From positions 1-35,908 of the forward strand of contig NZ_JAQGIZ010000041.1 of NCBI RefSeq assembly GCF_028290885.1: a stretch of DNA of 35,908 bases, read 5' to 3'. Shown in pieces: positions 34,431-35,908 of this stretch (positions within the stretch are counted from its first letter, which is position 1; each line of letters opens with the position of its first letter). The notes beneath the pieces were generated by a model. The model did not search any database, was not told where the DNA came from, and was given only the letters and a program-made list of their open reading frames with translations. This DNA is from Phenylobacterium sp. GTDB taxonomy: Bacteria > Pseudomonadota > Alphaproteobacteria > Caulobacterales > Caulobacteraceae. A program made the position numbers and the translations under genes.

Positions 34431-35908
34431 TTACACGTGCACCGGCGGTATCCGCTGCGCCCAGGGGCTCGCGGCTTCCAGCTCGTAGGCGAGCTCGAAC
34501 AGCATCCGCTCGTTGCCAGCGCGCGCCGAGAACATCACGCCGACCGGCAGGCCCTCCGCGGTCCAGTGCAGCGGCACGCTCATGGCCGGCGCGCCGGCGA
34601 TGTTGTGGATCGGGGTGTAGCCCACGTACTCCCTGAGCCGCGCCACCAGGGTGTCGAAGGGGACCGTCGGCCCGACCTCGCCCAGCAGCGGCGGGGGCGA
34701 GGAGAGCACCGGCGAGAGCACCAGGTCGAACTGGTGGGCGGGGAACCAGGTGTCGTAGGCCAGCGCGTCGGCCATGAGCCGGCCGACGGCAGCGGGGAGC
34801 GCCTCTGGCGGCGCCTTTCTGGCTAGCTCCACCATGCCCAGGCTGAACGGCTCCAGCTCGCGTTCGTCCGGCGCCCGACCGAGCCCGCGGCCGATGTTGT
34901 CGGCGAAGTCCTTGGCGCCGTTCGCCCACAGCAGAAGGAAGTCGTCGATGAACTGGCCGCCGTCGTAGGGCAGGTGGGCGACGTCGACATGGTGGCCGAG
35001 GCCGGCCACCAGCTTCACGGCTTTGTCGACGGCAGCGACCACTTCGTCCTGCGGCCGATGGCCGAGACCGTTCTCGACCATCACCCCCACCCGCAGACGC
35101 CGCTTGCCGGGGCCCGTCACCAGGCCCACCGGCGGGCGTTGCGCATGCGCGCCGGCATCCTCGGTCGCCGCGAAGAAGGCCGCGGAATCGCGCACGCTGC
35201 GGGTCAGGACGTGGCGGACGCTGAGGTCGGAGATCCTGGTCTCGCCCGCCGTGCCGATCATCCGGCCGCGCGACGGCTTCAGCCCGAAGAGGCCGCAGTT
35301 GGAGGCGGGGATCCGGATCGAGCCGCCGCCGTCGCTGGCCTGGCCGGCGGGCACGATGCCCGCGGCCACCGCGACCGCGGCGCCGCCCGAGGAACCGCCG
35401 GAGGAGCGGGTCAGGTCCCAGGGGTTGCGGGTCACTCCGGTCGCCAGCGGCTCGGTGGTGGGCAGGAATCCCGCCTCCGGCGTCGCCGACTTGCCGATCA
35501 CCACCACGCCGGCGCGGTCGAACGCCGAGATGTAGGGGGTCTGGGTCTGGGCGGGCGGCGCAAAGCGCCCGGCCCGCGAACCGAAGCGGGTCGGCAGGCC
35601 CTGGTAGTCCTCCAGGTCCTTGATCAGGAACGGCACGCCGCCGAACGGGCCCGCGGGCGTCCCGGCGCGGGCCTTGGCGAGCGCCCGGTCGAAGTCGGAA
35701 TTGACGATGGCGTTCAGCTTCCCTTGCAGCGCCTCGGCCCGGCGGATGGCGGTCTCCACGGCTTCGGCGGCGCTGGTCTCGCCGCGCCGGATGCGGGCGG
35801 CGAGCTCCATGGCGTCCGGCCAGGGTGAAACCGGCGGCGGAACGGGAGCGGGACGCGGCGCGGCTGCGGCGCGAGCCTCGGCGAAGCCCGCCCCGGCCGC
35901 GCCGGCCT
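34431..35908 (-). CDS. amidase, N-terminus probably outside window
   Basis: AIVNSDFDRALAKA, GGVPFLIKDLEDYQGLPTRFGSR, TRSSGGSSGGAAVAVAAGIVPAGQASDGGGSIRIPASNCGLFGLKPSRGR (amidase signature). The frame stays open past the ATG at 35810 to the window edge. Confidence 0.92.
   Translation of the reverse strand, partial: AGAAGAGFAEARAAAAPRPAPVPPPVSPWPDAMELAARIRRGETSAAEAVETAIRRAEALQGKLNAIVNSDFDRALAKARAGTPAGPFGGVPFLIKDLEDYQGLPTRFGSRAGRFAPPAQTQTPYISAFDRAGVVVIGKSATPEAGFLPTTEPLATGVTRNPWDLTRSSGGSSGGAAVAVAAGIVPAGQASDGGGSIRIPASNCGLFGLKPSRGRMIGTAGETRISDLSVRHVLTRSVRDSAAFFAATEDAGAHAQRPPVGLVTGPGKRRLRVGVMVENGLGHRPQDEVVAAVDKAVKLVAGLGHHVDVAHLPYDGGQFIDDFLLLWANGAKDFADNIGRGLGRAPDERELEPFSLGMVELARKAPPEALPAAVGRLMADALAYDTWFPAHQFDLVLSPVLSSPPPLLGEVGPTVPFDTLVARLREYVGYTPIHNIAGAPAMSVPLHWTAEGLPVGVMFSARAGNERMLFELAYELEAASPWAQRIPPVHV

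Noticed and set aside
1-35908. CRISPR arrays, rRNA or tRNA genes, transposase genes, phage genes
   Set aside because: I saw no spaced direct-repeat arrays, rRNA-like tracts or recognisable transposase/phage proteins. tRNA absence was judged by eye only; tRNAscan-SE would be decisive.

Overview
This GC-rich window looks alphaproteobacterial, probably Caulobacterales such as Phenylobacterium or Caulobacter (inference from gene families and codon style). It encodes about 29 credible proteins. The left flank (1-7.4 kb) has an aldo/keto reductase 3' end, a TPR/glycosyltransferase-like gene, a TonB-dependent receptor (TBDR) coupled to a class A/PAP2 phosphatase, a 275-bp MITE-like inverted repeat, a polysaccharide deacetylase and an alpha/beta hydrolase. 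The right flank (25-35.9 kb) is ordinary metabolism: an S9 peptidase, fRMsr, a methyltransferase, thiolase, SDR, VOC protein, sorbosone-dehydrogenase-like lipoprotein, two acyl-CoA dehydrogenases and an amidase. The most interesting part is 7.7-23.2 kb, which reads as a zinc-starvation (Zur) island. It has a Fur-family Zur-like regulator, a ZnuABC-like importer, a LolD/MacB-type ATPase with an FtsX-type permease, a second TBDR, a thioredoxin-like protein, three exported peptidases (S46, M28, M20) and FOUR paralogous small exported proteins with a C[PF]FC motif (DUF3299-like). The DUF3299-like genes alternate with the peptidase genes. Six 13-bp dyads of form GTTAT-N3-ATAAC (four perfect, two with one mismatch) sit only at the promoters of this island. 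A DmeR/DmeF-like metal efflux pair with a probable CCCCCC-centred operator lies directly alongside. The candidate undescribed system is a Zur-controlled peptidase + DUF3299 + ABC/FtsX + TBDR zinc-acquisition or zinc-sparing module.
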